Counted from the first letter of the stretch, positions 1 to 8,648 are shown. The stretch is 49,889 nt of DNA from JAAYBG01 sp964411675 (GCA_964411675.1 CAYPLR010000008.1:1-49889), one strand, 5' to 3'. A program made the numbers and translations. Notes: generated by a model from the sequence alone, not told the origin.

Positions 1-21
1 TTCAAATTGGTGGCTTTTTGT

Positions 22-1422
22 TTATTCTTTTTTAAGAATTTGATCTGTGATTTGTAATGGATTATCTTTATAGAAAAGAAGACCAATGAATACTGATAAG
101 AAAGAAATACCTGAGAAGACTAAGAATTCTTGCATCTTTGCAAAACTTCCTAATGTAACTAATTGGAATAAACCAGTCGAAGCAAATGTTAGCAATACTG
201 AAGCTAAAATTGCAAGACTAGGCATTACGAAGCGTTTAAATTTACTAAACTCTTTACATTCTTTCATAATCCAAATATAAACTGCGATGTAAGAAACATA
301 AACTACAGCAATTGAAACTTCATCCATTGAACCAAGAGGTAACCAACCACGAATAGCAACGTACCACAATCCTGCAAATCCCAATGATAGAAGTAATCCA
401 GCAACTGAAGATTTTATTGAAGTGTTATATTTAGGATGTAGATTTGCAAATTGTAATGGTTTAGGACCTTGTCCACGAGTTGCTAATGAAAATAAACCAC
501 GACAGCAACCCATTGTTAAACCATTTAATGTACCTAAACAAGAGATGATAACTAAAATATTAAAGATAAATTCTCCCGCTTTACCAATCAAACCATTCAT
601 AGCAAAAAGTGGAGCGCCACTATCTAATTGAATAATATCGTTTGTATTAGGAATTAATGAAGAAAGACCTAAATAATATAGTAGATATGCACAAATAACA
701 ATAATTGTACCAATAAACAATGCTAGAGGTAAATTTCTCTTTGAGTTTTTTAACTCTGCATTAATTGATGTTGCTACAACCCAACCTTCATAAGCGAAGA
801 TGGTAGCTAAGATGGCAGAACCAAAATCGCTCTTCACTAGAGCGCTGTCACCAACAGCTTTAAAAGCTTCCCCAGTATTTCCATTCACTAAGCCAATAAT
901 AGTACCAATGATAGCAATAATACAGATAGGAATTAATTTAATGAAAGTAGTTGATACCTGGTAATAACCAGCAACTTTAGGTGCCATCGTATTCATTAAG
1001 AATGATAAGCAAATTAAAATTACCACGCATAACCAGAATAATCCACCCATAATTTTTCCGATTCCAAGTAATGTGAATAAATAATTCATAGATAGGAATG
1101 CCAGAATTGAAACTAGAATTGGATAGTAGATTGTTGCAAAATACCAGCCAAGAGCATATCCGACCTTTTTATTTGTTGCTACTTCAACGTAGTCAACAGC
1201 CCCATTTACTTTTTCGATTTTAGCCCCTACCAATCCAAAACAGTAAGCACTAACCACCATAATCAATCCCCCGATTAACCATGCAAATAAAGCGGTTCCC
1301 AATTTACCATTCGTATTTGTCAATACTTTTCCGGCTTTAAAGAATACACCGGATCCGATAACGATACCGACAACCATCGCAATGCCTGTTAGTAGCCCAT
1401 ATTTCTTTTTCAAACTTTCCAT
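22..1422 (-). CDS. APC-superfamily amino acid permease
   Basis: Integral membrane amino acid/polyamine/organocation transporter of 466 residues, the usual length for the family, with about 12 hydrophobic segments. The family glycine-rich first helix motif GIVIGSGVFF lies at residues 19-28, which places it near the LAT/SteT-like exchangers; the substrate cannot be read from sequence. The start is supported by AAAGGAGAG just upstream of ATG. It is monocistronic on the minus strand, with its own promoter (1452-1480) and a cre-like palindrome (1494-1505) upstream of the -35, so carbon-source control is plausible. The downstream end is only 21 bases from the window edge, so its terminator is not visible. 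Confidence 0.88.
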   Translation of the reverse strand: MESLKKKYGLLTGIAMVVGIVIGSGVFFKAGKVLTNTNGKLGTALFAWLIGGLIMVVSAYCFGLVGAKIEKVNGAVDYVEVATNKKVGYALGWYFATIYYPILVSILAFLSMNYLFTLLGIGKIMGGLFWLCVVILICLSFLMNTMAPKVAGYYQVSTTFIKLIPICIIAIIGTIIGLVNGNTGEAFKAVGDSALVKSDFGSAILATIFAYEGWVVATSINAELKNSKRNLPLALFIGTIIVICAYLLYYLGLSSLIPNTNDIIQLDSGAPLFAMNGLIGKAGEFIFNILVIISCLGTLNGLTMGCCRGLFSLATRGQGPKPLQFANLHPKYNTSIKSSVAGLLLSLGFAGLWYVAIRGWLPLGSMDEVSIAVVYVSYIAVYIWIMKECKEFSKFKRFVMPSLAILASVLLTFASTGLFQLVTLGSFAKMQEFLVFSGISFLSVFIGLLFYKDNPLQITDQILKKE

Positions 1423-1451
1423 AATTACTCTCCTTTGTGTAATTTAGATGA

Positions 1452-1480
1452 ATTATATATTTGTTTCAATAAAAATGCAA
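1452..1480 (-). promoter_or_regulatory. Promoter of the amino acid permease
   Basis: On the minus strand TTGCAT (1475-1480) and TATAAT (1452-1457) are separated by 17 bases, 30 bases upstream of the permease ATG. Confidence 0.7.
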
Positions 1481-1493
1481 TAGAAAACGAGAA

Positions 1494-1505
1494 GTAAACG
1501 TTTAC
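1494..1505. promoter_or_regulatory. cre-like / LacI-family operator palindrome
   Basis: Perfect 12-bp palindrome GTAAACGTTTAC. With its flank (TTG before it on the minus strand) it matches the CcpA cre consensus WTGNAARCGNWWNCAW at all but one position. It lies 13 bp upstream of the -35 of the permease promoter, a position compatible with activation or repression by CcpA or another LacI-family protein. The repressor encoded at 19962 has a differently spaced operator (10723-10748), so CcpA is the better guess. Confidence 0.5.
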
Positions 1506-1512
1506 AATTGCG

Positions 1513-1548
1513 AAAAATAAAGAAAAGTCCACTTTGTAAGCGGACTTT
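1513..1548 (-). terminator. Terminator after the YfcC-family gene
   Basis: Hairpin 1524-1548 with an 11-bp stem (AAAGTCC outer arm, one G-T pair, 3-nt loop) followed on the minus strand by a T-rich run. The plus strand also has a T-run, so it could act in both directions. Confidence 0.7.
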
Positions 1549-1556
1549 CTTTTTCA

Positions 1557-2954
1557 TTAATAACCGATAATATAACCTAATAGTAGTAATAAGACTGTTA
1601 GAACCAAAACAATCATTTGTAATAGGAAAGTTTTCTTAATCCATTTGAAGTAACCAAAGGAAACCATTCCCAGTGATATCAGTAATACTGGATTGGTAGG
1701 ATATACTAAATCGGTATAACCATCTCCAAAGATAAAAGCTAATAAAGCAATATTACGACTTATTTCTAATTTATCGGCCATAATGGCAATAATTGGAACA
1801 ATTAAAATTACTTTTGCACTGGCAGAACCGATAAAAAACTGAATCAATAAAATAATCAAATAGATGAATAATATTCCCATAATGGGCGATGTTCCCTCTA
1901 AAAAATTGATTAGATTATAAATAATCGTTGGCATTATTTGTCCTTCATCGAGAATAAATTTAATACTACCCGCAAGCATAAGCATAATGATAGCGGGACT
2001 GATGCCTGCTAATCCTTGAAAGAACATTTTACCTAATGATTTAAAAGAATATTTTAATAGTAGTCCACAGATAAAAATTCCAAACAGAAATGCTAGTGCA
2101 ATAATAGGAATTGAATATCCTTGTAATACAGGGATAATTGACGAAAGAATGATTATCGCTAGTAATGAAAGGAAGAAGATTACATAAACCTTCAAAGATT
2201 TTTCATTTGTTTTATTAAAAGCTTCAGAAAAATTAAATTTCTGTAATTTCTGTTGGTCAGATTGATAAGTTATCGAAGATTGAGGATTCTTTTCAATTTT
2301 ACGCACATGTATTTTGGTAAAGATACACAAAACAATATACATAAGAATGAAGATAAGAACACGAAACCAAATACCATCAATCAAATTAATTTCCATTTGT
2401 GATGAACCAAGACCAACAGAGAAGGGATTGGTAATGGCAGATGAAAAACCAAATCCAGCTGCTAGTAAACACATTGATAAACCGGTAAACGTGTCCCACC
2501 CCATTGCCAGAGCTAAAAAAACAATAATCGGTAATAGGGTGATTGATTCTTCAAAAATTCCAAATAAAGCTCCAAAAAGCATGAAAACTAGAATAACAGA
2601 ATAGATTAATAAATATTTTCTCTTTTCAAATTTTTGCACAAGAAAACTAATAATAGAGTTTAATCCTTTTGTCTTGTCGATAATATTAAATGATCCGCCT
2701 AGTATTAATAAGAAAAGTGAAATCACAATAATATTAAGTCCACCTTCGCTAGCTAAAGCAAGAAAAGGAGATAACAAGAAATGGAAGAATGAATATCCCT
2801 TTCCTTCAAGAACGATATAATTGAGATTTTCATCGAAATATCCTTTGGGAATGATATAAGTTAGTCCATAAGATAATATCATAAAGAAAAGAAGGACAAT
2901 ACAAACTGTGATAAAAGATCGCTTATTAATTTTAATTATTTTTTCTTCATTCAT
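1557..2954 (-). CDS. YfcC/DcuC-type membrane carrier
   Basis: 465-residue polytopic membrane protein with about 12 hydrophobic helices. The central stretch containing FGIFEES, then AAGFGFSSAITNPFSVG, is typical of the YfcC family (C4-dicarboxylate anaerobic carrier superfamily, related to ArcD-like antiporters). YfcC proteins are secondary carriers whose substrates are poorly defined (dicarboxylates, basic amino acids or peptides), so none is assigned. The ATG lies 3 bases past the stop of the upstream gene, and its GGAG ribosome binding site is inside that gene's last codons, so the two are co-transcribed and probably translationally coupled. Confidence 0.8.
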   Translation of the reverse strand: MNEEKIIKINKRSFITVCIVLLFFMILSYGLTYIIPKGYFDENLNYIVLEGKGYSFFHFLLSPFLALASEGGLNIIVISLFLLILGGSFNIIDKTKGLNSIISFLVQKFEKRKYLLIYSVILVFMLFGALFGIFEESITLLPIIVFLALAMGWDTFTGLSMCLLAAGFGFSSAITNPFSVGLGSSQMEINLIDGIWFRVLIFILMYIVLCIFTKIHVRKIEKNPQSSITYQSDQQKLQKFNFSEAFNKTNEKSLKVYVIFFLSLLAIIILSSIIPVLQGYSIPIIALAFLFGIFICGLLLKYSFKSLGKMFFQGLAGISPAIIMLMLAGSIKFILDEGQIMPTIIYNLINFLEGTSPIMGILFIYLIILLIQFFIGSASAKVILIVPIIAIMADKLEISRNIALLAFIFGDGYTDLVYPTNPVLLISLGMVSFGYFKWIKKTFLLQMIVLVLTVLLLLLGYIIGY

Positions 2955-2957
2955 ACA

Positions 2958-5087
2958 TTACTCCAAGATATCAATATGCTGATCAGCAATATATTTTTGA
3001 TAAATCAATTCACCAACAATAGACCATTTGACACATTCTCGAATATTCTTTGGTACAAAATAATATAATGTGTTATGATCATAGATTTCAAAATCTTCGT
3101 TTACTCCAAAAGGAATGGCAGGAATAGAATCTATCGCGAAAAAGATTTCTTTTTGTTCATCGTGGATAGTACCACGATAAACAACGCCTTGATGCGTCAA
3201 GGTAGTGATTCCACTCCCAACGACAACGAAACCATGACCATTTGGATCAGGATGTTTTAGAGTAACTTCACTGGTAAGAGAATAATTTGGATCAGCGATG
3301 TTTTTCTTTTCCCATTCTTTTTGCCATAGGTACCACATTTTAATATTTTTTGGGATATTAAGATTATTAGTGACAAAATCATAATATTGATTTAGAATAA
3401 TTTCGCTGTGACAATAAGAACAAGTTATTTTATCATTACACGATTCATAAGTGTATTCTTTATGACAAATAGGACAGCGATACAAAATTTGTTCCAGTCC
3501 TTCAGCAAACTGTTTTCCTTTATATTTAACACGATTTTTTTCTTGCCAGTCAAATTCATCGTAATGAATTTCAGAAACCAAACGATTATAAATGTCTTTC
3601 ACGGATAACATTTTACATTCCTCAGCACTGAAAATTTGGTGATATTGGACCTCAACACGACCTCGTCGCCATGTTTTTGCCCATTTAGGAATAGAGAAAT
3701 AAGCTCCATTGATTTTTGATAAGATCACTTGGACTCCCATTTTCTTAATCAATTTAGCAGTGGAAGGAATAATCGTTTCTAATTCTCCATAAGCACTTAA
3801 TCTTCCTTCGGGAGAAAGGCCCAAAATTCCATTACTTTTTATAACACGAGAAATATTTTTTATCGCACTGATATCGGGTTGAAAAAGATATTTTGGAATT
3901 CCACCTAGATTTTTTAGTAGTTTTCCTAAATGGCGATTGCAAAAGTAATAATAAGCAATTACCGTATTTACTTTATATTTTGGATAATAAGGTAAAAAGG
4001 AAAACATGAAGTCCAACTTAGACGGATGATTAAAAATTAAAATACTCGGTTGTTCAATTTTGGGTAAATTTGTTTTGTTTACCTTAACATTGAAACGAAG
4101 GAAGAAGTATATTTTCATAAAAAAGGCTAAAAAATGATATAAAAAGCGATTTATTTTTTTAACTGGGCCTTGAAAATAGGCCATATCATATTTTTTGTTC
4201 ATATTTTCAAATATCCTCGAAACTCGTTTATTAAAAAGCCAATAAAGAAAAACAAGTAAAATAATACTACCATAAGAAATCAATAAAGCAACAGCATTTT
4301 TTGTATAAAAGAAGTTAATAATTAAGAAAACAGGAATTAAAAAAATCATAAGCCAAATAGAAGAAGCACGAATGCTTCTATTGGTAAGATGGCTGATAAT
4401 TTGTTTTCCAAATTTCATCGATAATAAAGAAACAATACATATGCCAATAATTAGCAACAAGGAAACAAGAAAATATCCATTAATAATAAAGGAACCAAAA
4501 GCAATACATATAATAAGGGAAGGAATCGTTCCTAGTGTAGTAAGTAGTGAATATTTAATAAAATTTAGTTTGCTATTTGCAGCACGATAAGCAACCATTC
4601 CATAAGGAACTGCTGGTACGAAATATAAAGCTAAAATAAAAAGATAAAATCCTTCTTTTGGTTTTTTTTCTGGAAGTTCTCCCAATTTTTCCATTTGTTT
4701 GGAATTATATAATAAGGTAGGTTTTGTTTTAAAAATACGAACGAGAAAATAAACAATGGTATTTCCTAAAAAAATACCAATAACACAACTAATAAAACCT
4801 AACCAGGGCCCGCAAGTTAGACCAGCAATAATTTGAATGGGTTGAGCGGGTATAATTGTTAGCAAAACTTGAAAAGTATGGAGAATTACAATAAAAAAAT
4901 ATCGCCAAAAGCCATATTTGTTGATTTGTTCCTGTAAGGGGATTATATCATCAGTTTCTATAAAAATCCTAAAGGGTCGATATAAGTCAATGGTGACGTA
5001 AGCTAATATTGCCAGCAATACGCCGATAACAATGACACTAAAGAAAATTTTCCCCCAGTTTCTTTTTTTTACTTTTTCCATCATCAT
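2958..5087 (-). CDS. VTT/TVP38 membrane domain fused to PlsC acyltransferase and zinc ribbon
   Basis: A 709-residue multidomain membrane protein. Residues about 10-225 form a TVP38/DedA (VTT) domain with several helices and the glycine-rich GPWLGFISCVIGIFLGN segment near 93-109. Residues 240-290 are two further helices. Residues about 335-520 form a PlsC-type acyltransferase with the HX4D motif (H354, D359) and the PEGR motif (E427, R429). Residues 538-559 form a Cys4 zinc ribbon (C538, C541, C556, C559). The last 120 residues are unassigned. VTT proteins act as lipid scramblases or flippases in several systems, and PlsC domains acylate lysophosphatidate. Joining them suggests acyl transfer coupled to lipid movement, which is inference. 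Three consecutive ATG codons follow AGAAAGAG; the first is listed. Confidence 0.85.
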   Translation of the reverse strand: MMMEKVKKRNWGKIFFSVIVIGVLLAILAYVTIDLYRPFRIFIETDDIIPLQEQINKYGFWRYFFIVILHTFQVLLTIIPAQPIQIIAGLTCGPWLGFISCVIGIFLGNTIVYFLVRIFKTKPTLLYNSKQMEKLGELPEKKPKEGFYLFILALYFVPAVPYGMVAYRAANSKLNFIKYSLLTTLGTIPSLIICIAFGSFIINGYFLVSLLLIIGICIVSLLSMKFGKQIISHLTNRSIRASSIWLMIFLIPVFLIINFFYTKNAVALLISYGSIILLVFLYWLFNKRVSRIFENMNKKYDMAYFQGPVKKINRFLYHFLAFFMKIYFFLRFNVKVNKTNLPKIEQPSILIFNHPSKLDFMFSFLPYYPKYKVNTVIAYYYFCNRHLGKLLKNLGGIPKYLFQPDISAIKNISRVIKSNGILGLSPEGRLSAYGELETIIPSTAKLIKKMGVQVILSKINGAYFSIPKWAKTWRRGRVEVQYHQIFSAEECKMLSVKDIYNRLVSEIHYDEFDWQEKNRVKYKGKQFAEGLEQILYRCPICHKEYTYESCNDKITCSYCHSEIILNQYYDFVTNNLNIPKNIKMWYLWQKEWEKKNIADPNYSLTSEVTLKHPDPNGHGFVVVGSGITTLTHQGVVYRGTIHDEQKEIFFAIDSIPAIPFGVNEDFEIYDHNTLYYFVPKNIRECVKWSIVGELIYQKYIADQHIDILE

Positions 5088-5111
5088 CTACTCTTTCTAA
5101 TAACTATTAGA

Positions 5112-5140
5112 ATTATATCACAAAAAAACGAGTTTGTTAA
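5112..5140 (-). promoter_or_regulatory. Promoter of the VTT-PlsC / YfcC operon
   Basis: Minus-strand TTAACA (5135-5140), 17-bp spacer, TATAAT (5112-5117) preceded by TGA, an extended -10. The transcript would start about 18 nt before the ATG cluster. Confidence 0.75.
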
Positions 5141-5191
5141 GAGAAAATGGCATATAAACTGATAACAAAAGCCGCTGGAGATGGAAATTAC

Positions 5192-5221
5192 TTTACTATA
5201 ACAGGGTAATAATGTTATAAT
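5192..5221 (+). promoter_or_regulatory. Promoter of the GNAT / radical-SAM pair
   Basis: TATAAT at 5216-5221 with an upstream TG at -15 (extended -10) and a weak TTTACT 18 bp upstream. It faces away from the minus-strand promoter at 5112-5140, giving a divergent intergenic region. Confidence 0.6.
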
Positions 5222-5242
5222 AAAGAAAATAAGGAGATAAAC

Positions 5243-6361
5243 ATGCAAGTAATAGAAATATCAAAAAAAAGAGATATTAAAAAATTTATTGATTTTCCCA
5301 ACAAGTTATATAAGGACAATCCCTATTTTGTACCTTGTATTTTTCTTGATGAAATGAATAACCTAAATCCAAAGAAAAATCCGGCTTATCAATATGCAGA
5401 GACAAAACTTTTCCTTGCTTATGAAGGAAAGAAAATTGTAGGACGTATTTGTGGTTTGATTAGCCATGCTTATAATAAAAAGAAAAATGTAAATCAAATT
5501 CGATTTAATCGCTTTGATGTGATAGATGATCTTGAAGTAAGCAGAGCATTAATTAATGCAGTCATGGATTGGGCTAGAAGTAGAGGGATTCATCAAATGA
5601 TAGGACCAATTGGTTTTAGCGATTTGGATAAACAAGGAATGCTTGTTGAAGGTTTTGAAGAAATGAGTAATTCATTAACATTATATAATCATGAGTATTA
5701 TGTAAAACATCTAGAACAACTGGGTTTTCGTAAAGATGCAGATTGGTTGGAATTCCAAGTATTCACTCCTCAAGAAATGAATGAAAGAATCAGTCGCTTA
5801 TCTGAAATCATTAAAAAGCGTTATGGCTATAATGTGGTAAAAGTGAAAAACGGTCGCGAAGCGAAACCTTATACTCATGAAGTCTTTCATTTAATTAATG
5901 AGGCATTTGAACCATTATATGGTGTTGTAAAACTAAATGATAAACAAATTGAAGAAACAATTAAACAATTTGTTGCCTTAATAAATTTTGAATATTGTTA
6001 TATAATTACCGATAAGAGCGATAAATTAATTGGCTTTGGTGCTTTAACTCCATCCATTAATGAAGCTTTAATTAAATCGCGTGGTAGACTTTTCCCATTT
6101 GGTGCTTTAAGAATCTTAAAAGCAACTAAAAAAGGAGATGTTCTAGATATGTATATTCTTGCAGTAAAACCAGAATATCAAAATCTTGGAGTCAATGCTT
6201 TAATTTTATCGGAAGGTATTAAAACAGCAATTAAAAATAACGTGAAATATGCAGAGACAGGACCAGAGTTAGAGACAAATCATGCTGTTCAAGATCAATG
6301 GAAAGAATTTAAAACTCGACAACATCGTCGTCGTCGTTCTTGGATCATTGATTTCAAATAG
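5243..6361 (+). CDS. GNAT-fold N-acetyltransferase-like protein
   Basis: 372-residue soluble protein resembling the large GNAT-like proteins annotated N-acetyltransferase (YghO type). An N-terminal region recognises a substrate (family motif GPIGFSDLDKQGMLVEGFEE near residues 124-143) and a C-terminal acetyltransferase half carries the DMYILAVKPEYQNLGVNA segment where acetyl-CoA is normally bound. The acceptor is unknown. The protein ends in a basic RRRR tail. The start follows AAGGAG with 6-nt spacing. The stop is 8 bases before the next ATG, so the pair is one transcription unit. Confidence 0.7.
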   Translation: MQVIEISKKRDIKKFIDFPNKLYKDNPYFVPCIFLDEMNNLNPKKNPAYQYAETKLFLAYEGKKIVGRICGLISHAYNKKKNVNQIRFNRFDVIDDLEVSRALINAVMDWARSRGIHQMIGPIGFSDLDKQGMLVEGFEEMSNSLTLYNHEYYVKHLEQLGFRKDADWLEFQVFTPQEMNERISRLSEIIKKRYGYNVVKVKNGREAKPYTHEVFHLINEAFEPLYGVVKLNDKQIEETIKQFVALINFEYCYIITDKSDKLIGFGALTPSINEALIKSRGRLFPFGALRILKATKKGDVLDMYILAVKPEYQNLGVNALILSEGIKTAIKNNVKYAETGPELETNHAVQDQWKEFKTRQHRRRRSWIIDFK

Positions 6362-6369
6362 ATATCACT

Positions 6370-7230
6370 ATGCGATGGCAAAAATTTAAAAGTATTTTTA
6401 CTAATAACAACTGTAATCCTTATCGTGGGTGCGAACATGATTATATTTATTGTGATGCTCGTAGCAAGGTTTACAATATTGAAGGCGAATTTACCGATGT
6501 TATTGGAAAAGAAAATGCAGTGGAATTAGCGCGATTTGAATTATCAAAAAGAAAACAAAAAGCAATCATTCACACAGGTTCGATGTGTGATCCTTATACT
6601 ATTTCTGAAGGCAAAACCATGCTAATGAGAAATTTATTAGAGGTTATTTTTGAATTCGGCTTCGGAGTTGGTATTTTAACGAAAAGCACATTAATTTTAC
6701 GTGATCTTGATTTATTGAAGAAAATAAACAAACGCTATAAAACAGTCGTTAGTTTTACAATTACCAATATCGATGATGAAATTTGTAAGAAAATTGAACC
6801 TAACTCATCGCTAACATCGGCTAGGTTTGCTGCTTTACAAAAATTTCATGACTCAAACATCACGACTGGAGTTTGGCTTTGCCCAACACTGCCTTTCATT
6901 AATGATAGTGAAGAAAATATCAGAAGTATTGTTCGTAAGTGTGCAGAAGTAGGTGTTTCCTATATTATAGTATTTGAATTTGGTACAACGATGCGTGAAG
7001 GATCACGAGAGTATTTTTATCAATGTCTTGATCGTGAATTTTTAGGTTTAAAAGAAAAATACGAAAAAACATATGGGAATCAGTATAATTGTGTGGCTTT
7101 AAACAGCAAAAAGCTATGGAAAATATTTAAAGAAGAATGTGATTATTTTCATATTAAATATGAATGGGAAGATATTAAAAAAATTTGGGAAGTAAAATCT
7201 ACCTTTTCCCAAATTAGTTTGTTTGATTAA
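6370..7230 (+). CDS. SPL-type radical-SAM homologue with altered cluster motif
   Basis: 286-residue protein of the spore photoproduct lyase / Rv2578c-like radical-SAM group, recognised by NPYRGCEH near residues 16-23, YCDAR, the GSMCDPY segment and overall length. The family normally reads CEHGCIYC (CX3CX2C). Here codons 24-25 give D-Y instead of G-C, leaving C21 and C28 but Y25 in place of the middle cluster ligand (TAT at 6442-6444). Unless C15 substitutes, the protein should not hold a normal [4Fe-4S] cluster. There is no clear ribosome binding site before ATG 6370, so translation probably depends on coupling to the GNAT gene. It is convergent with the small membrane gene at 7241. Confidence 0.72.
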   Translation: MRWQKFKSIFTNNNCNPYRGCEHDYIYCDARSKVYNIEGEFTDVIGKENAVELARFELSKRKQKAIIHTGSMCDPYTISEGKTMLMRNLLEVIFEFGFGVGILTKSTLILRDLDLLKKINKRYKTVVSFTITNIDDEICKKIEPNSSLTSARFAALQKFHDSNITTGVWLCPTLPFINDSEENIRSIVRKCAEVGVSYIIVFEFGTTMREGSREYFYQCLDREFLGLKEKYEKTYGNQYNCVALNSKKLWKIFKEECDYFHIKYEWEDIKKIWEVKSTFSQISLFD

Positions 7231-7240
7231 AATTACAAGA

Positions 7241-7468
7241 TTATTGTTTTAAACGAGCAAAGACGGTTACTTTCCCTACCTTACAGATAGTATAGATATC
7301 AACAATCCATAGAATAATCATTCCGAAAATAATCCAAATGATTCCAGCAACAATTTGACCTTTTCCTAAGCGGTAAACGCCATAGAAGATACCATCTAGG
7401 ACAGGAAGAGCAAAAACGAGTTTTAATATAAACGGTAGTTTATCGAAAAAATTTATGTATTTTACCAT
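7241..7468 (-). CDS. Small two-helix membrane protein, function unknown
   Basis: 75-residue protein starting MVKYINFFDKLPF. The ATG is preceded by ATGGAGGTTCTT, a strong ribosome binding site, which decides this start over a longer frame running back to 7648 through promoter DNA. It has hydrophobic stretches at about residues 12-30 and 38-60 and a short polar tail with a Cys-Lys-Val-Gly-Lys segment. Small proteins of this look are common in low-GC Gram-positives and have no assigned role. Confidence 0.6.
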   Translation of the reverse strand: MVKYINFFDKLPFILKLVFALPVLDGIFYGVYRLGKGQIVAGIIWIIFGMIILWIVDIYTICKVGKVTVFARLKQ

Positions 7469-7490
7469 AAGAACCTCCATTTTCTCATTC

Positions 7491-7499
7491 ATTATATCA
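7491..7499 (-). promoter_or_regulatory. Extended -10 for the small membrane protein
   Basis: Minus-strand TGATATAAT, 22 bp upstream of the ATG at 7468. No good -35 is visible. Confidence 0.45.
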
Positions 7500-7565
7500 T
7501 AGAAGGATAAAGAATAAAAGGGAAATATGGCATATAAACCAAGATAAAAAAATAATAAATAAAAA

Positions 7566-7594
7566 TTGACAAACAATAGTAAAAGGTGTATAAT
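7566..7594 (+). promoter_or_regulatory. Strong promoter of the rplU-prp-rpmA operon
   Basis: Perfect TTGACA (7566-7571), 17-bp spacer, perfect TATAAT (7589-7594). Confidence 0.9.
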
Positions 7595-7600
7595 ACCTAT

Positions 7601-7690
7601 GTTGTGAATTCTAAGCACAACCGCACATAAAAGGTTTCCAAGCAACAATAGTTCACCTTAATTGGCGTGTCTTATAAAAAAATTGAGGAG
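7601..7690 (+). promoter_or_regulatory. Ribosomal protein L21 leader
   Basis: The untranslated leader between promoter and rplU contains the conserved core of the L21 leader of low-GC Gram-positives: a GTTGTG/CACAAC stem (7601-7606 with 7616-7621), then AGGTTTCCAAGCAA, then TTCACCTTAATTGGCGTGTC, in which AGGT and ACCT pair. This leader is thought to bind a ribosomal protein of the operon to give feedback control. I recognise it by similarity to the Bacillus leader; a covariance search would confirm it. Confidence 0.75.
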
Positions 7691-7700
7691 GTGCTGTATA

Positions 7701-8000
7701 ATGTATGCAATTATTGAAACTGGTGGTAAACAATATCGCGTTCAAGAGAATGATTTCATTTTCATTGAAAAACTAGATGTTGAAGCGAATGGACAAGTTG
7801 TTTTTGATAAAGTTTTGATGGTAAACGACAAAGTGGGAACACCATATGTAGAAGGTGCGAAAGTAACTGGCGTTGTTGAAAAAAACGGTAAAGCTAAAAA
7901 GATTATCGTTTATAAATACAAATCAAAAAAGAATTATCATAAGAAGCAAGGCCATCGTCAACCTTATACAAAGGTTCAAATTACTGCTATTGAAGGTTAA
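7701..8000 (+). CDS. rplU: 50S ribosomal protein L21
   Basis: 99-residue L21 beginning MYAIIETGGKQYRV, with the C-terminal KKNYHKKQGHRQPYT segment that contacts 23S rRNA. The start is set by GAGGAGGTG with proper spacing; an upstream in-frame extension to 7662 runs through the leader RNA and is rejected. It is first gene of the classic rplU-prp-rpmA operon. Confidence 0.97.
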   Translation: MYAIIETGGKQYRVQENDFIFIEKLDVEANGQVVFDKVLMVNDKVGTPYVEGAKVTGVVEKNGKAKKIIVYKYKSKKNYHKKQGHRQPYTKVQITAIEG

Positions 8001-8002
8001 TA

Positions 8003-8320
8003 ATGATATCAGTCAATGTTTATACAGATAACAACGAAAAAATCAATGGTGTATTTATCAGTGGCCATTCTGGTTATGAAGAAGTTGGTAAGGACATTGT
8101 ATGTAGTGCTGTATCAACGGCTGTATTATTAACTGCTAGTCTAATTGAAAAGATTTGTCCCAAATATATTTTTGAGATCGATGAAAAGAAAGTGACTATG
8201 TCATTAAAATTGCTTCAATCAAATGAAATCAGTGATATAACTATCAATAATTTGGTTGAATTTTTAAAGAGTGTAAAGAAAGATTACACAAAACACATTA
8301 AAATAAAATACATAAAATAG
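8003..8320 (+). CDS. prp: Ribosomal-processing cysteine protease Prp
   Basis: 105-residue cysteine protease. The catalytic pair is H22 (in GHSGY) and C34 (in DIVCSAVS), matching the family. Prp cleaves the N-terminal extension from ribosomal protein L27 in Firmicutes and relatives, a step required for ribosome maturation. The substrate is encoded next door and carries the expected extension. The ATG is 2 bases after the rplU stop and uses a GAAGG inside the last rplU codons. Confidence 0.93.
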   Translation: MISVNVYTDNNEKINGVFISGHSGYEEVGKDIVCSAVSTAVLLTASLIEKICPKYIFEIDEKKVTMSLKLLQSNEISDITINNLVEFLKSVKKDYTKHIKIKYIK

Positions 8321-8331
8321 GAGGTAATCTC

Positions 8332-8613
8332 ATGTTCAAAATAAATATTCAGTTTTTTGCATCAAAAAAAGCTGCTGGTTCAACAAAAAATGGTCGAGAT
8401 TCCCAAGCTAAACGATTAGGTGCTAAGAAAGCAGATGGAGAATTCGCAACAGCTGGTTCAATTATCTATCGCCAAAGAGGAACCAAAATATTCCCTGGAA
8501 CTAATGTTGGCATTGGTGGAGACGATACATTATTTGCAACCATTACTGGTTATGTAAAATATGAGCGTAAAGGAAAAGACAAAAAACAAGTTTCTGTTTA
8601 CGAAGCGAGATAA
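8332..8613 (+). CDS. rpmA: 50S ribosomal protein L27, with cleavable N-terminal extension
   Basis: 93-residue L27. It starts MFKINIQFFASKKAAGS, in which the NIQFFA segment is the Prp recognition and cleavage site; cleavage after FFA exposes the mature end that reaches the peptidyl transferase centre. The body (KNGRDSQAKRLGAKK, then IIYRQRGTKIFPG) is canonical. AGGAGG precedes the ATG. Confidence 0.97.
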   Translation: MFKINIQFFASKKAAGSTKNGRDSQAKRLGAKKADGEFATAGSIIYRQRGTKIFPGTNVGIGGDDTLFATITGYVKYERKGKDKKQVSVYEAR

Positions 8614-8621
8614 AATATGAT

Positions 8622-8648
8622 ATGCACTTATTTTAAGTGCATTTTTTT
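8622..8648 (+). terminator. Terminator between rpmA and obg
   Basis: Stem ATGCACTT / AAGTGCAT (8622-8629 with 8635-8642), 5-nt loop, then seven T. No promoter is visible between it and the obg start, so partial read-through may set the obg level. Confidence 0.8.

Noticed and set aside
7469..7648. Longer 135-residue form of the small membrane protein
   Set aside because: The extension runs through promoter and L21 leader DNA; GGAGG selects the start at 7468.
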